From NCBI GenBank assembly GCA_963204815.1, contig CAUJHQ010000080.1:1-53822 (forward strand): 53,822 nt of DNA, in the 5' to 3' direction. How positions within the stretch are numbered: position 1 is the first letter of the stretch; each line of letters begins with the position of its first letter. Position numbers and translations under genes: made by a program. Source of the DNA: Pseudomonadota bacterium. Its GTDB lineage: Bacteria; Pseudomonadota; Gammaproteobacteria; Burkholderiales; Burkholderiaceae_C. Shown here one piece after another: positions 11,546 to 22,238 of this stretch. Under the pieces are notes generated by a model. It was given only the letters and a program-made list of their open reading frames with translations. It ran no database searches and was not told the DNA's origin.

Positions 11546-13891
11546 ATGTCATCCAACGAACCCGACACACCCGACCGCACGACCGTCAAGGCGCATCCCC
11601 TGCTGCGGGCCGTGGCCTGGCTGCTGGGCCTGCTGGCAGCCGGCGTCTTCTCGGTGCTGCTGCTTGTCGGCATGGCGCTGGCGGTGGCGTACCCGCAACT
11701 GCCGGAGATCGCCAGCCTCACCGACTACCGGCCGAAGCTGCCCATGCGCATCTTCTCGGCCGATGGCCAACTGCTCGGCGAGTTCGGCGAGGAGCGCCGC
11801 AACTTCACGCCCATCGCGCAGATCCCGCAGGTCATGAAGGACGCCGTGCTGGCCGCCGAGGACGCCCGCTTCTACCAGCACGGCGGCGTCGATTACAAGG
11901 GCGTGGCGCGCGCGGCGATCGAGAACCTGCGCGACGCGCGCAGCCAGGGCGCGAGCACGATCACGATGCAGGTGGCTCGCAACTTCTACCTGTCCACCGA
12001 GAAGACCTTCAACCGCAAGATCTACGAGATCCTGCTGGCGCTGAAGATCGAGAGTCTGCTCACGAAGGACCAGATCCTCGAGCTGTACATGAACCAGATC
12101 TTTCTCGGCCAGCGTGCGAACGGCTTCGCCGCCGCAGCCGAGATCTACTTCGGCAAGCCGCTGAAGGACGTGACGGTCGCCGAGGCGGCGATGCTCGCCG
12201 GCCTGCCGAAGGCGCCGTCGGCCTACAACCCGGTGGCCAACCCGAAGCGCGCCACGCAGCGCCAGCGCTACATCATCGAGCGCATGGCCGACAACGGCTT
12301 CATCACCGAGAAGCAGCACGACGACGCGCTCGCACAGGTGCTGCGATACCGCACGCAGAGCGACGTCTCGGTACACGCCGAGCACGTGACCGAAGCGGCC
12401 CGCCAGCTCGTGTTCGCGCAGTACGGCGAGGAGTCGTACACGCGCGGCCTCAACGTCTACGTCACGGTCGACGCCGCCGCGCAGGGCGTGGCCTACCGCG
12501 CGCTGCGCCGCGGGCTGATGGACTTCGAACTGCGGCAGGTCTACCGCGGCCCCGAGGCCTACGTCGACCTGCCGGCCGACGCCTCGCTGATCGACGCCCG
12601 CGTCGCCGAGGCGCTGGCCGACCACCCGGACAACGACGACCTGAAGGCCGCCGTCGTGCTGGAGGCCTCGCCGCGCAAGGTGGTGGCGATGCTGCAGTCG
12701 GGCGACTCGATCACCGTCACCGGCGACGGTCTCAAGCCCGTCACCTCCGGCCTGTCCGAGAAGGCCGGGCCGAAGACCAAGATCCGCCCGGGCGCCGTGG
12801 TGCGCGCGCTGCAGGGGCCCAAGGGCGACTGGCGGCTGACGCAGTTGCCCGAGGTCGAAGGCGCGTTCGTCGCGCTGGACCCGCGCACCGGCGCGATCCG
12901 CGCCATGGTCGGCGGCTTCGACTTCGGCAAGAGCAAGTTCAACCACGTCACGCAGGCCTGGCGCCAGCCGGGGTCGAGCTTCAAGCCCTTCATCTACTCG
13001 GCGGCGCTGGAGAAGGGCTTCACCGCCGCGACCGTCGTCAATGACGCCCCGCTCTTCTTCGACGCCACGCAGACCGGCAGCCAGCCCTGGGAGCCGAAGA
13101 ACTACGACGGCACCTTCGACGGCCCGCTGCCGTTGAAGACCGCGCTGGCCAAGTCGAAGAACATGGTGTCGATCCGCATCCTGCAGGCGATCGACCCGGC
13201 GTACGCACAGGGCTGGCTCGACCGCTTCGGCTTCGAGGCCGACAGGCACCCGGCCTACCTGACGATGGCGCTCGGCGCTGGCTCGGTGACGCCGATGCAG
13301 ATGGCCACCGCCTACAGCGTGTTCGCGAACGGCGGCTACCGCATCGCGCCGATGCTGATCTCGCGCCTGACCGACAACAAGGGCAAGGTGTTGCTGGAGT
13401 CGAAGCCGCCGGCGCTGGACTCGTCGATGCGCACGCTCGACGCCCGCAACGCCTTCGTGATGAATTCGCTGCTGCAGGAGATCACGCGCTCGGGCACGGC
13501 GGCGAAGGCGCAGGCCACGCTGAAGCGGCCCGACGTCTACGGCAAGACCGGCACGACGAACGACTCGATGGACGCCTGGTTTGCCGGCTTCAACCCGACG
13601 CTGGCCGCGATCGTGTGGATCGGCTATGACACGCCGAAGAAGCTGGGCGACCGCGAAACCGGCGGCGGCCTGGCGCTGCCGGTGTGGATCGACTTCATGC
13701 AGTACGCGCTGAAGGGCGTGCCGGTGCAGGAGTACGCTGCGCCCGAGGGCGTGGTCCGTGTCGGCAACAACTGGGTCTACGACGAGTTCAGCGGCAGCGA
13801 GGGCGTGGCCAGCCTCGGCCTCGAAGACCAGTTGCCACCCGCGTCCACGAAGGACGAGCGCAACAGCATCCTCGACCTGTTCCGGCGCTGA
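11546..13891 (+). CDS. mrcA: Penicillin-binding protein 1A (bifunctional transglycosylase/transpeptidase)
   Basis: Class A PBP that polymerises and cross-links peptidoglycan at the inner membrane. From the ATG at 11546 it has 781 residues: a membrane anchor (~20-49), then a GT51 transglycosylase with catalytic Glu105 in AAEDARFYQHGG, QGASTITMQVARN and RKIYEILLALKIE. A PBP1a-type OB-like insert follows, and a transpeptidase with Ser477-Lys480 in PGSSFKPFIY, the KSKNMVS box and the YGKTGTTND triad. An upstream in-frame TTG (11510) would add 12 residues and is less likely. It is divergent from pilM, a frequent arrangement in proteobacteria. Confidence 0.96.
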   Translation: MSSNEPDTPDRTTVKAHPLLRAVAWLLGLLAAGVFSVLLLVGMALAVAYPQLPEIASLTDYRPKLPMRIFSADGQLLGEFGEERRNFTPIAQIPQVMKDAVLAAEDARFYQHGGVDYKGVARAAIENLRDARSQGASTITMQVARNFYLSTEKTFNRKIYEILLALKIESLLTKDQILELYMNQIFLGQRANGFAAAAEIYFGKPLKDVTVAEAAMLAGLPKAPSAYNPVANPKRATQRQRYIIERMADNGFITEKQHDDALAQVLRYRTQSDVSVHAEHVTEAARQLVFAQYGEESYTRGLNVYVTVDAAAQGVAYRALRRGLMDFELRQVYRGPEAYVDLPADASLIDARVAEALADHPDNDDLKAAVVLEASPRKVVAMLQSGDSITVTGDGLKPVTSGLSEKAGPKTKIRPGAVVRALQGPKGDWRLTQLPEVEGAFVALDPRTGAIRAMVGGFDFGKSKFNHVTQAWRQPGSSFKPFIYSAALEKGFTAATVVNDAPLFFDATQTGSQPWEPKNYDGTFDGPLPLKTALAKSKNMVSIRILQAIDPAYAQGWLDRFGFEADRHPAYLTMALGAGSVTPMQMATAYSVFANGGYRIAPMLISRLTDNKGKVLLESKPPALDSSMRTLDARNAFVMNSLLQEITRSGTAAKAQATLKRPDVYGKTGTTNDSMDAWFAGFNPTLAAIVWIGYDTPKKLGDRETGGGLALPVWIDFMQYALKGVPVQEYAAPEGVVRVGNNWVYDEFSGSEGVASLGLEDQLPPASTKDERNSILDLFRR

Positions 13892-13917
13892 TCGCTGCCG
13901 GCGCCTTGCCGCTGCGG

Positions 13918-14274
13918 TTACGCGGCCGCGAAGGTCACCGGCGTGCCGGCCTGCGTGCTGGCGTGGCGCGACAGGGCGTCGAAGAACTCGCTGCCGTCGC
14001 GCGTGTCGACCCAGCGTGCACCGTCCCAGCGGTAGTGGTAGCCGCCGGCGCGCGCCGCCAGCCAGACTTCGTGCAGCGGCGGCTGCGTGTTGACGACGAT
14101 CTTGCTGCCGCCGGGAAACGCCAGCTCCAGCAGGCCACCGGTGCGGTGGGTGTCGATGTCGACCACGTCGTCCTGCAGCAGGCGGTCGGCGGTGGCTTCA
14201 ACGCGGGCGAGCAGGTCGCCGGTGAGACGGTGGTACTCGGCGTCGCTGAGCGGGTGTGCGGGGGCCGTGCTCAT
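13918..14274 (-). CDS. cyaY: Frataxin-like iron donor CyaY
   Basis: Small acidic iron-binding protein that modulates Fe-S cluster assembly. It has 118 residues from the ATG at 14274 (MSTAPAHPLSDAEYHRLTGD). The frataxin helix with acidic residues (LLQDDVVDIDTHRTGGLLEL), then GGSKIVVNTQPPLHEVWLAARAGGYHYRW and the C-terminal GSEFFDALSRH are clear. It is divergent from lptM, 11 bases apart, the usual cyaY/lptM-lysA arrangement. In-frame sequence upstream of the ATG belongs to the opposite strand of lptM-lysA. Confidence 0.93.
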   Translation of the reverse strand: MSTAPAHPLSDAEYHRLTGDLLARVEATADRLLQDDVVDIDTHRTGGLLELAFPGGSKIVVNTQPPLHEVWLAARAGGYHYRWDGARWVDTRDGSEFFDALSRHASTQAGTPVTFAAA

Positions 14275-14285
14275 AGAATCCTGCG

Positions 14286-14423
14286 ATGCATAAGTGGTTC
14301 GAATCGAGTGTAGCCGCGCGCCCTGCCGCCCTGCTGCTGCTGGTGTTGCTGGCGGCCTGCGGCCAGAAGGGCCCGCTCGAGTTGCCGGCCTCCGCGAGCG
14401 CCGCCTCGGCGCCGGCCCGCTGA
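14286..14423 (+). CDS. lptM: LPS translocon maturation chaperone LptM (YifL-like lipoprotein)
   Basis: A 45-residue lipoprotein. It begins MHKWFESSVAARPAALLLLV and has a lipobox LLAAC with the lipidated Cys at residue 25, followed at once by the family signature GQKGPLELP and a short Ala/Ser/Pro tail. In other bacteria LptM assists correct disulfide formation of the LptDE complex at the outer membrane. The stop overlaps the lysA ATG by one base (TGATG), so the two are translationally coupled, as in many proteobacteria. Confidence 0.88.
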   Translation: MHKWFESSVAARPAALLLLVLLAACGQKGPLELPASASAASAPAR

Positions 14424-15691
14424 TGCTGCCCGGCGCCCCCCACCTCGCGCGCGACGCCGCTGGCGAACTGCGCCTCGAAGGCCACGCGCTCGCCGAACTC
14501 GGCCGCCGCCACGGCACGCCGCTGTACGTGTACTCGCGTGCCGCGATGCTCAATGCCCTCGCCGCCTACCAGCGCGCGCTGCAGGGCCGGCGCCACCTGG
14601 TCTGCTACGCGATGAAGGCGAACTCCAGCCTCGCCGTGCTGCAGACCTTCGCGCAGGCCGGCTGCGGCTTCGACATCGTGTCCGGCGGCGAGCTCGAGCG
14701 CGTGCTGGCGGCCGGCGGCAGCGCCTCGCGCGTCGTCTTCTCGGGCGTCGGCAAGACGCGCGCCGAGATGCGCCAGGCGCTCGACGCCGGGGTGCGCTGC
14801 TTCAACGTCGAGAGCACGGGCGAACTCGAACGCCTGTCCGAGGTGGCCGTCGCCGCCGGCCGGCGCGCACCGGTGAGCCTGCGCGTTAACCCCGACGTCG
14901 ATGCCGGCACGCACCCGTACATCTCGACCGGCCTGAAGGGCAACAAGTTCGGCATCGCCCACGGCGAGGCCCTCGCGGCCTACCGGCGCGCGGCGTCGCT
15001 GCCGGGGCTGGAGGTGGTCGGCATCGACTGCCACATCGGCTCGCAGATCACGCAGGTCGAGCCCTACCTCGACGCCGCCGAGCGCGTGCTCGACATCGTC
15101 GCCGCGGTGGAAGCAGCCGGCATCGCGCTGCAGCACATCGACTTCGGCGGCGGGCTGGGCATCACCTACACCGACGAGACACCGCCGGCGGCCGACCTGC
15201 TGGTGCGCCGCCTGCTGGAGCGCGTCGACGCGCGCGGCTACGGCGGCCGCGAGATCCTGTTCGAGCCCGGCCGCTCGCTCGTCGGCAACGCCGGCGTGCT
15301 GCTGACCGAGGTGCAGTACCTGAAGCCGGGCGACGCAAAGAACTTCTGCATCGTCGACGCCGCCATGAACGACCTGATGCGACCGGCGATGTACGAAGCC
15401 TGGATGGCGATCGAGCCCTGCGCGCTGCGCGCCGAGCCGGCCGCCACCTGGGACGTCGTCGGGCCAGTCTGCGAGTCGGGCGACTGGCTCGGCCGCGACC
15501 GCCGCTTCGCCGCCGCACCGGGCGACATGCTGGCCGTGCTCTCCGCCGGTGCCTACGGCATGGCGATGGCCAGCAACTACAACACGCGCCCGCGCGCAGC
15601 CGAGCTGATGCTTGACGGCGAGCGCGTGCACGTGATCCGCGAGCGCGAGACCGCGCGCGAGCTGTTCGCGCGCGAACGGCTGATCGGCTAG
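14423..15691 (+). CDS. lysA: Diaminopimelate decarboxylase
   Basis: PLP enzyme that decarboxylates meso-diaminopimelate to L-lysine. It has 422 residues, the normal size. The PLP lysine is Lys65 in VCYAMKANSSLAVL. Further landmarks are GFDIVSGGELERVL, CHIGSQI, the phosphate-binding DFGGGLGITY, EPGRSLVGNAGVLLTEV and, in the dimer partner, GPVCESGDWLGRDR and AGAYGMAMASNYN. The ATG at 14423 is the first codon after lptM. Its TAG stop and that of dppF share the palindrome CTAG at 15688-15691. Confidence 0.97.
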   Translation: MLPGAPHLARDAAGELRLEGHALAELGRRHGTPLYVYSRAAMLNALAAYQRALQGRRHLVCYAMKANSSLAVLQTFAQAGCGFDIVSGGELERVLAAGGSASRVVFSGVGKTRAEMRQALDAGVRCFNVESTGELERLSEVAVAAGRRAPVSLRVNPDVDAGTHPYISTGLKGNKFGIAHGEALAAYRRAASLPGLEVVGIDCHIGSQITQVEPYLDAAERVLDIVAAVEAAGIALQHIDFGGGLGITYTDETPPAADLLVRRLLERVDARGYGGREILFEPGRSLVGNAGVLLTEVQYLKPGDAKNFCIVDAAMNDLMRPAMYEAWMAIEPCALRAEPAATWDVVGPVCESGDWLGRDRRFAAAPGDMLAVLSAGAYGMAMASNYNTRPRAAELMLDGERVHVIRERETARELFARERLIG

Positions 15692-16676
15692 ATCCGGCCC
15701 TCTTCGACCGCGTGGCAGGCCACGCTGATGCCCTTGAAGGCCGTCAGCGCCGGCCGCTCGGCCGAGCAGCGCGAGTTGGCATGCGGGCAGCGCGGATGGA
15801 AGGCACACCCCGTCGGCGGGTTCAGCGGGTTCGGCACTTCGCCCTGCACCGGCGTGCGTGAACGGCCGCTCATCTGGATGTCCGGAATGGCGTCCAGCAG
15901 CATGCGCGTGTACGGGTGGCGCGGCGTCGAGAAGAGCGAGGCCTTGTCGGCCAGCTCGACGAGGCGGCCGAGGTACATCACGCCGACTTCGTCGGACACA
16001 TGGCGCACGACCGCCAGGTTGTGCGAGATGAAGAGATAGGTCAGCCCGCGCTGGCGCTGCAGGTCCTTCATGATGTTGAGCACCTGCGCCTGCACCGACA
16101 CGTCGAGCGCCGAGGTCGGCTCGTCGCAGACCAGGAACTCGGGCTGGGTGGCGAGCGCGCGCGCGATGCTGATGCGCTGGCGCTGGCCGCCGGAGAACTG
16201 GTGCGGAAACTTCTCGGTGTCGGCGGCGGCGAGGCCGACCGACTTCAGCAGGTCGGCCACGCGGCCGTGCAACTCGTCGCTGCCCTTCACGAGCCCGTGC
16301 TCGCGCAGCGGCTCGCCGACGATGTCCAGCACCTTCCAGCGTGGGTTCAGGCTGGCGTACGGGTCCTGGAAGATCATCTGCATTCGACGCCGCAGCGTGC
16401 GCAGTTCGGCCGGGTCGCGCGAGCCGTCGGTGGCCTGGCCGTCGAAGCGCACGTCGCCGCGCGTGGGCCTGTACAGGCCCACGAGCAGGCGCGCCACCGT
16501 GCTCTTGCCGCAGCCCGACTCACCGACGAGTGCCAGCGTGCGGCCCTTCTGGATGCTGAAGCTGACGCCGTCGACGGCATGCACGAACTGGCGCGGCTTG
16601 CCTTCGACGACGCGGTTCAGCCAGGGCGCGGAGACGTCGAAGACCTTGGCCAGGTCCTTCACTTCCACCAGTGCGC

Positions 16677-16680
<4 letters not shown>
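15688..16680 (-). CDS. dppF: Peptide ABC transporter ATP-binding protein, DppF/OppF type
   Basis: Second ATPase of a dipeptide/oligopeptide importer. It has 330 residues from the ATG at 16680, which overlaps the dppD stop (ATGA). Walker A is GESGCGKST, the signature is FSGGQRQRISIARAL, Walker B is LVCDEPTSALDVS, and the H-loop is LFISHNL. The C-terminal oligopeptide-transporter domain carries the Cys-rich motif GCAFHPRCPHANSRC, which in homologues binds an Fe-S cluster. An in-frame N-terminal extension to 16809 overlaps dppD and was rejected. Confidence 0.93.
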
Positions 16681-17663
<983 letters not shown>

Positions 17664-17671
17664 GATGAGGG

Positions 17672-18601
17672 TCAGCGCAGGCGCGGGTTGAGCGCGTCGC
17701 GCAGCCAGTCGCCGAGCAGGTTCACCGAGAGCGCGATCAACACCAGCATCGCGCCCGGGAAGATGGTGATCCACCACTCGCCGGAGAAGAGGAAATCGTT
17801 GCCGATGCGGATCAGCGTGCCCAGCGACGGCGAAGTCGGCGGCACGCCGACGCCCAGGAACGACAGCGTCGCTTCGGTGAGGATCGCGGCCGCGACCTGG
17901 ATGGTCGCCAGCACGAGCACCGGCCCCAGCACGTTGGGCAGCACGTGGCGCAGCATGATGCGCGCCGGCGCCACGCCGATGACGCGCGCGGCCTGCACGT
18001 ATTCCTTGTTGCGTTCGACCATCGTCGAGCCGCGCACGGTGCGCGCGTACTGCACCCAGCCGGTGAGCGAGATCGCGATGATCAGCACGCCGAAGGCGAG
18101 CGTGTCGTGTGCGTTCGGGAAGATCGCGCGGCCGATGCCGTCGATCAGCAGCGCAATGAGGATCGACGGGAACGACAGCATCACGTCGCAGACACGCATG
18201 ATGAAGGCGTCGATCTTGCCGCCCACGAAGCCCGACAGCAGGCCGAGCCCGACGCCGACGATCATCGACAGCAGCACCGACGCAAGGCCGACGAAGAGCG
18301 AGATACGCGCGCCGTACATCAGCGCCGAGAGGATGTCGCGCCCCTGGTCGTCGGTGCCGAGCAGGAACTTCGCCTTGCCCTCGTCCATCCATGCCGGCGG
18401 CAGGCGTGCGTCGGAGAGGTCGAGCGTCGTCAGGTCGAACGGGTTGTGCGGCGCCACCCAGTTCGCGAACACCGCGCAGAACACGCAGACGAAGGCGATG
18501 ACGGCGGCGATGACGGCCGTGGGCGAGCGCTTGAAGCTGTACCAGACGTCGCCGTCGAAGAAGCGGGCGAACGAACCCGGTGCGGTGGAGGAAGTGCTCA
18601 T
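17672..18601 (-). CDS. dppC: Peptide ABC transporter permease, DppC/OppC type
   Basis: Inner-membrane permease half. It has 309 residues from the ATG at 18601 (MSTSSTAPGSFARFFDGDVW). The OppC-type N-terminal membrane helix (~28-50) precedes the binding-protein-dependent transport domain, in which FLLGTDDQGRDILSALMYGARISL and the EYVQAARVIGVAPARIMLRHVLPN coupling helix are characteristic. About six membrane segments are visible. It begins 2 bases after the dppB stop. Confidence 0.93.
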   Translation of the reverse strand: MSTSSTAPGSFARFFDGDVWYSFKRSPTAVIAAVIAFVCVFCAVFANWVAPHNPFDLTTLDLSDARLPPAWMDEGKAKFLLGTDDQGRDILSALMYGARISLFVGLASVLLSMIVGVGLGLLSGFVGGKIDAFIMRVCDVMLSFPSILIALLIDGIGRAIFPNAHDTLAFGVLIIAISLTGWVQYARTVRGSTMVERNKEYVQAARVIGVAPARIMLRHVLPNVLGPVLVLATIQVAAAILTEATLSFLGVGVPPTSPSLGTLIRIGNDFLFSGEWWITIFPGAMLVLIALSVNLLGDWLRDALNPRLR

Positions 18602-18603
18602 GG

Positions 18604-19587
18604 TCAATGGCCGCCCGTCGGCTGCTCGATGCGCAGCCGTGGGTCGACGGCGAAGTACAGCAGGTCGACCACCAGGTTGATGACGACGAAGATGAGCGCG
18701 ATCAGGCACAGGTAGGCCGCCATCACCGGAATGTCGGCGAACTGCACCGCCTGGATGAAGAGCAGGCCCATGCCCGGCCACTGGAACACGGTCTCGGTGA
18801 TGATCGCGAAAGCGATCAGCGAGCCGAGCTGCAAGCCGGTGATCGTGATCACCGGCACCAGCGTGTTCTTCAGCGCGTGGCCGAAGTAGACCGCGCTGTT
18901 GTGCAGACCGCGGGCGCGCGCGAACTTGATGTAGTCCGAGCGCAGCACCTCCAGCATCTCGGCACGCACCAGCCGCATGATCAGCGCCAGCTGGAACACC
19001 GACAGCGTGACGGCCGGCAGGATCAGGTGCTTCCAGCCGTCGACCGTAAGGAAGCCCGTGCTCCACGACCCGAGCACGACCACGTCACCACGGCCGAAGC
19101 TGGGCAACACCTTGAAGGTGACCGCGAAGAGCAGGATCAGCAGGATGCCGATGAGAAAGGTCGGCAGCGACACACCCAGCAGCGACAGCGTCATCATCAG
19201 CTGCGAGCCGACGGTGCCGCGCCGCAGCGCGGTGTACACGCCGAGCGGAATGCCGACGACGAGGGCGATCACCGCGGCGGTCAGCGAGAGTTCCAGCGTC
19301 GCCGGGAAACGCTCGACGATCAGCGCCGACACCTTTCGGCCCTGGCGCAGGCTGAGGCCGAACTCGCCCTGCACGGCATTGCCGACGAAGCGGGTGAACT
19401 GGACGACGAAGGACTGGTCGAGCCCGAGGTCGCGGCGCAGCGCATCGCGCTGCTCCTGCGTGGCGTCCTGGCCGAGCAGGCTGGTGACCGGGTCGCCGAC
19501 GTACTGGAACAGCATGAAGGCGATGAAGGCCACCGTGAGCATCACGATGATGGCCTGGGCCAGGCGGCGAAGAATGAATGCGAGCAT
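18604..19587 (-). CDS. dppB: Peptide ABC transporter permease, DppB/OppB type
   Basis: Inner-membrane permease half. It has 327 residues from the ATG at 19587 (MLAFILRRLAQAIIVMLTVA), a typical OppB N-terminal helix. The large periplasmic segment with LRRDLGLDQSFVVQFTRF and FGLSLRQGRKV, the GVSLPTFLIGILLILLF helix and the coupling motif SDYIKFARARGLHNSAVYFGHALKN are diagnostic. It is the first gene of dppBCDF here. No substrate-binding protein gene is present in the window, so the DppA/OppA partner must be encoded elsewhere. Confidence 0.93.
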   Translation of the reverse strand: MLAFILRRLAQAIIVMLTVAFIAFMLFQYVGDPVTSLLGQDATQEQRDALRRDLGLDQSFVVQFTRFVGNAVQGEFGLSLRQGRKVSALIVERFPATLELSLTAAVIALVVGIPLGVYTALRRGTVGSQLMMTLSLLGVSLPTFLIGILLILLFAVTFKVLPSFGRGDVVVLGSWSTGFLTVDGWKHLILPAVTLSVFQLALIMRLVRAEMLEVLRSDYIKFARARGLHNSAVYFGHALKNTLVPVITITGLQLGSLIAFAIITETVFQWPGMGLLFIQAVQFADIPVMAAYLCLIALIFVVINLVVDLLYFAVDPRLRIEQPTGGH

Positions 19588-19762
19588 CAGGTGCGTGGTG
19601 CCGGCCACGCAGGCACCGGCATGGCGCCTGCGACCGCAAAGCTGCGGATGATCCGCAATTCGCGTGCCCTCTGCAAAGGGGAAAGACCTGAGGTTCGCCC
19701 AGGACCAACCCGCCTGCACGCGGGGCCGCACGGCACCTTCGCCGCTTGGCAGCGTCGACATG

Positions 19763-19785
19763 AAAAAGGCCGCCCGAAGGCGGCC
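19763..19785 (-). terminator. Rho-independent terminator of the porin gene
   Basis: A perfect 7-bp stem, GGCCGCC (19768-19774) with GGCGGCC (19779-19785), closes a CGAA loop. On the minus strand it is followed by five T residues (the A-run at 19763-19767). It lies 33 bases after the porin stop codon. Confidence 0.88.
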
Positions 19786-19818
19786 TCGACTGTCGTGTCA
19801 CGCCCGAAGGCGCGTCGA

Positions 19819-20856
19819 TCAGAAGGTGTGACGGATGCCGAGTTCGGCTCCGGTCGACTTGAAGCCGTTGATGGCGGCGGCCGACGGACCACCCGAACCC
19901 GCGGTGAAGCGCAGGCCGGCGTCGTTGTCCACTTGCGAGAAGTTCGCGTACAGCGCGGTGCGCTTGGACAGGTCGTACTGGTAGCCGACGGCGATCTGCG
20001 CGGCCTTCGGGGCGATGCCACCAGCCGAGAACTCGGTCTCGCTGTAGGCGATCTTGATGGTGCTGGCACCGAACGGCACCGTCGCGCCGAGCAGGAAGCC
20101 GGTGTTCTCAGCCGAAGCCTGTTCCGACATGCGGTACTGAGCCATCAGGTTCATGAAACCGAAGTTCCACGAGAAGCCGACGTTGGTGTCGATCGTGTCG
20201 TCAGCCATCGTGCCGAGCTTCTCGGTCACGCCGTAAGCGACAGCAACGTTCACCGGGCCCGCGGCGTAACCGACGCGACCACCGAAGTACTTGTTGCCAA
20301 CCGTGCCTTCGGCCGCAGCGATCTGCACCTGGCCGTACACACCACCCAGAGCGGGCAGGAAGTAGCCGGCGGTGTTGCTCGCGCGCACCAGCGTGGTCGC
20401 GCCCGAACCGGCTTGCGCCCAGTTGTTGGTCGCGGCGCCGACGCCGTTCGTGCCGAACGGATCGAACACGGTGTGGTTCCAGAAGGTCGGCGTGTAGTCG
20501 CGGCCGAGGCGGATTTCACCGAAACCACCCAGCAGGCTGAGGGTCGAACGGCGCTGCCACTGCTGCGACGTGGAGCCGCTGCCGAGGCTGCCGCTGCCGG
20601 TACCCGTGTCCGGGCCGAGCGCGCCTTCGAGCCAGAAGCCGGCACGCAGGCCGCCACCCAGGTCTTCGACGCCACGGAAGCCCAGGCGGCTCGACGCGAT
20701 GCCGTCCTGGCTCAGCGACGTGATGTCGCCGGCCGAGCCGTTCTTCACGTTGCGGGCGTTCAGGTCGACGACACCGAAGAGGGTGACCGACGATTGGGCG
20801 GAAGCGGCACCGGCGAACGCGGTCAGCGCGGCCAGGGCGAGCAGAGATTTTTTCAT
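19819..20856 (-). CDS. Gram-negative porin (Burkholderia/Neisseria-type trimeric beta-barrel)
   Basis: General diffusion porin of the outer membrane. It has 345 residues. The signal peptide MKKSLLALAALTAFAGAASA precedes the mature start QSSVTLFGVVDLNARNV, the hallmark of betaproteobacterial porins. Alternating hydrophobic beta strands, LGFRGVEDLGGGLRAGFWLEGA, and the C-terminal strand ending GIRHTF (terminal Phe for BAM recognition) all fit. AGGAGA lies about 9 bases before the ATG. It is monocistronic, with its own terminator. Ion selectivity cannot be judged from the sequence. Confidence 0.94.
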   Translation of the reverse strand: MKKSLLALAALTAFAGAASAQSSVTLFGVVDLNARNVKNGSAGDITSLSQDGIASSRLGFRGVEDLGGGLRAGFWLEGALGPDTGTGSGSLGSGSTSQQWQRRSTLSLLGGFGEIRLGRDYTPTFWNHTVFDPFGTNGVGAATNNWAQAGSGATTLVRASNTAGYFLPALGGVYGQVQIAAAEGTVGNKYFGGRVGYAAGPVNVAVAYGVTEKLGTMADDTIDTNVGFSWNFGFMNLMAQYRMSEQASAENTGFLLGATVPFGASTIKIAYSETEFSAGGIAPKAAQIAVGYQYDLSKRTALYANFSQVDNDAGLRFTAGSGGPSAAAINGFKSTGAELGIRHTF

Positions 20857-21064
20857 TTCAACTATCTCCTAGGTTGAACAAGAGGTCCCGATCGGGGAGG
20901 TCACCCGGCAAAGGGGCTGATCAGGCCAACCTCCTCAGCGGAAGTTGGGCGTATTGCACCAGACCCCCCCAACCCTTGCAAAGGCTTGCGCGACAAATCG
21001 AGACGGGATGTTGTCTTGCTGCAACGAGGGAGAATCCACGCTGTCGAGACTATGCTCATCCCCC

Positions 21065-21697
21065 ATGGAAACCCTCGATCGCTGGATCGTCAGCGCCGAC
21101 AACGCGCTGCGCACGCTGGCCGGCGCCGTCCACGCCGCACGGCCGAATCCGGCCGGCCATCCGGGCGCCGACGCCGAAACCTTGTCCGACGAAGAACGAC
21201 ACCTGGCCGGCGCGCTGATGCGCGTCAATCATGTCGGCGAGGTCTGCGCACAGGCGCTCTACCAGGCTCAGGCGCTGACGGCGCGCAGCCCCGATCTGCG
21301 GGCTCAGATGTCGGCCGCGGCGCGCGAAGAGACCGACCACCTGGCCTGGACGCAACAGCGGCTGGATGAACTCGGCGACCGGCCGAGCCTGCTGAACCCA
21401 CTGTGGTACGCCGGCGCATTCGCGATCGGCATCGCCGCCGGCCGGCTCGGCGACCGCCACAGCCTGGGCTTCGTCGTCGAGACCGAGCGCCAGGTGGAAC
21501 AGCACCTCGCCGGCCATCTCGAACGCCTGCCGGCGGGCGACCGGCGCTCGCGCGCCATCGTCGAACGCATGAAGGACGACGAGGCCCGCCATGCCGACCA
21601 TGCGTTGTCCGCCGGCGCCACCGAGCTTCCGGCGCCACTGCGCTGGGCGATGCGCGGCGCCGCGAGGCTGATGACGGTGACGGCGCACCGCATCTGA
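21065..21697 (+). CDS. coq7: 2-nonaprenyl-3-methyl-6-methoxy-1,4-benzoquinol hydroxylase (Coq7/CAT5)
   Basis: Di-iron hydroxylase of ubiquinone biosynthesis, acting on demethoxyubiquinone at the membrane surface. It has 210 residues from the ATG at 21065. Iron ligands are visible as Glu59 in [16 protein letters not shown], the EXXH pair Glu89/His92 in EETDHLAW, the [12 protein letters not shown] segment, and Glu173/His176 in [10 protein letters not shown]. The hydrophobic helix [23 protein letters not shown] is typical of bacterial Coq7. An upstream in-frame reading to 20945 has no supporting start signal. Confidence 0.94.
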   Translation: METLDRWIVSADNALRTLAGAVHAARPNPAGHPGADAETLSDEERHLAGALMRVNHVGEVCAQALYQAQALTARSPDLRAQMSAAAREETDHLAWTQQRLDELGDRPSLLNPLWYAGAFAIGIAAGRLGDRHSLGFVVETERQVEQHLAGHLERLPAGDRRSRAIVERMKDDEARHADHALSAGATELPAPLRWAMRGAARLMTVTAHRI

Positions 21698-21710
21698 GGC
21701 GGCCGCGGCT

Positions 21711-22133
21711 TCAGGCTTCGACGATCTCGAAGCCGGTCGTGATCTCGGCCGTCTTGCCGAGCATGATGCTGGCCGAGCAGTAGCGCTCGTGCGACATCTG
21801 AATCGCGCGCTCCACGGCCTGCGCCGGCAGCGCGCGCCCGGTGACGACGAAGTGCATGTGAATCTTCGTGAAGACCTTGGGGTCCTGCGGCGCGCGCTCC
21901 GACGTCAGCTTGACCTGGCAGCCGCGCACGTCGTGCCGGCCACGCTTCAGGATGAGGACGACGTCGTAGGCGGTGCAGCCACCGGTGCCGGCGAGCACGG
22001 CCTCCATCGGCCGCGGCGCAAGATTGCGGCCACCGCCGTCGGGCGCGCCGTCCATCGTGATGAAGTGGCCGCTGCCGGTCTCGGCGACGAAGCCCATGCC
22101 GGTGCCCGGCATCCAGTTGATGGTGCATTCCAT
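21711..22133 (-). CDS. OsmC/Ohr-family thiol peroxidase-like protein (YhfA-type)
   Basis: A 140-residue protein of the OsmC superfamily, whose better-known members reduce organic hydroperoxides through two cysteines. Cys53 (AGTGGCTAYDVVLIL) and Cys119 (HERYCSASIMLGKTAEI) occupy the conserved positions. The central KLTSERAPQDPKVFTKIHMHFVVTG strand region fits the YhfA-like branch, for which the physiological role is unclear. The start ATG at 22133 has an AGGTCC-like weak ribosome site. It converges with coq7. Confidence 0.88.
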   Translation of the reverse strand: MECTINWMPGTGMGFVAETGSGHFITMDGAPDGGGRNLAPRPMEAVLAGTGGCTAYDVVLILKRGRHDVRGCQVKLTSERAPQDPKVFTKIHMHFVVTGRALPAQAVERAIQMSHERYCSASIMLGKTAEITTGFEIVEA

Positions 22134-22238
22134 GGTGCGGAGGACCTTTCGGCGCCCCGTGCGGGCGCATCGGCGTGAATTCTGCCTGGGCAGGGCCGCG
22201 GTTGGAGTCGCTTCCCTAGACAAGTCCACCACCGCATA

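Noticed and set aside
20887..20896. CCCGATCGGG palindrome upstream of the porin as an operator
   Set aside because: A single 10-base G/C-rich palindrome is expected by chance in this composition and has no second site.
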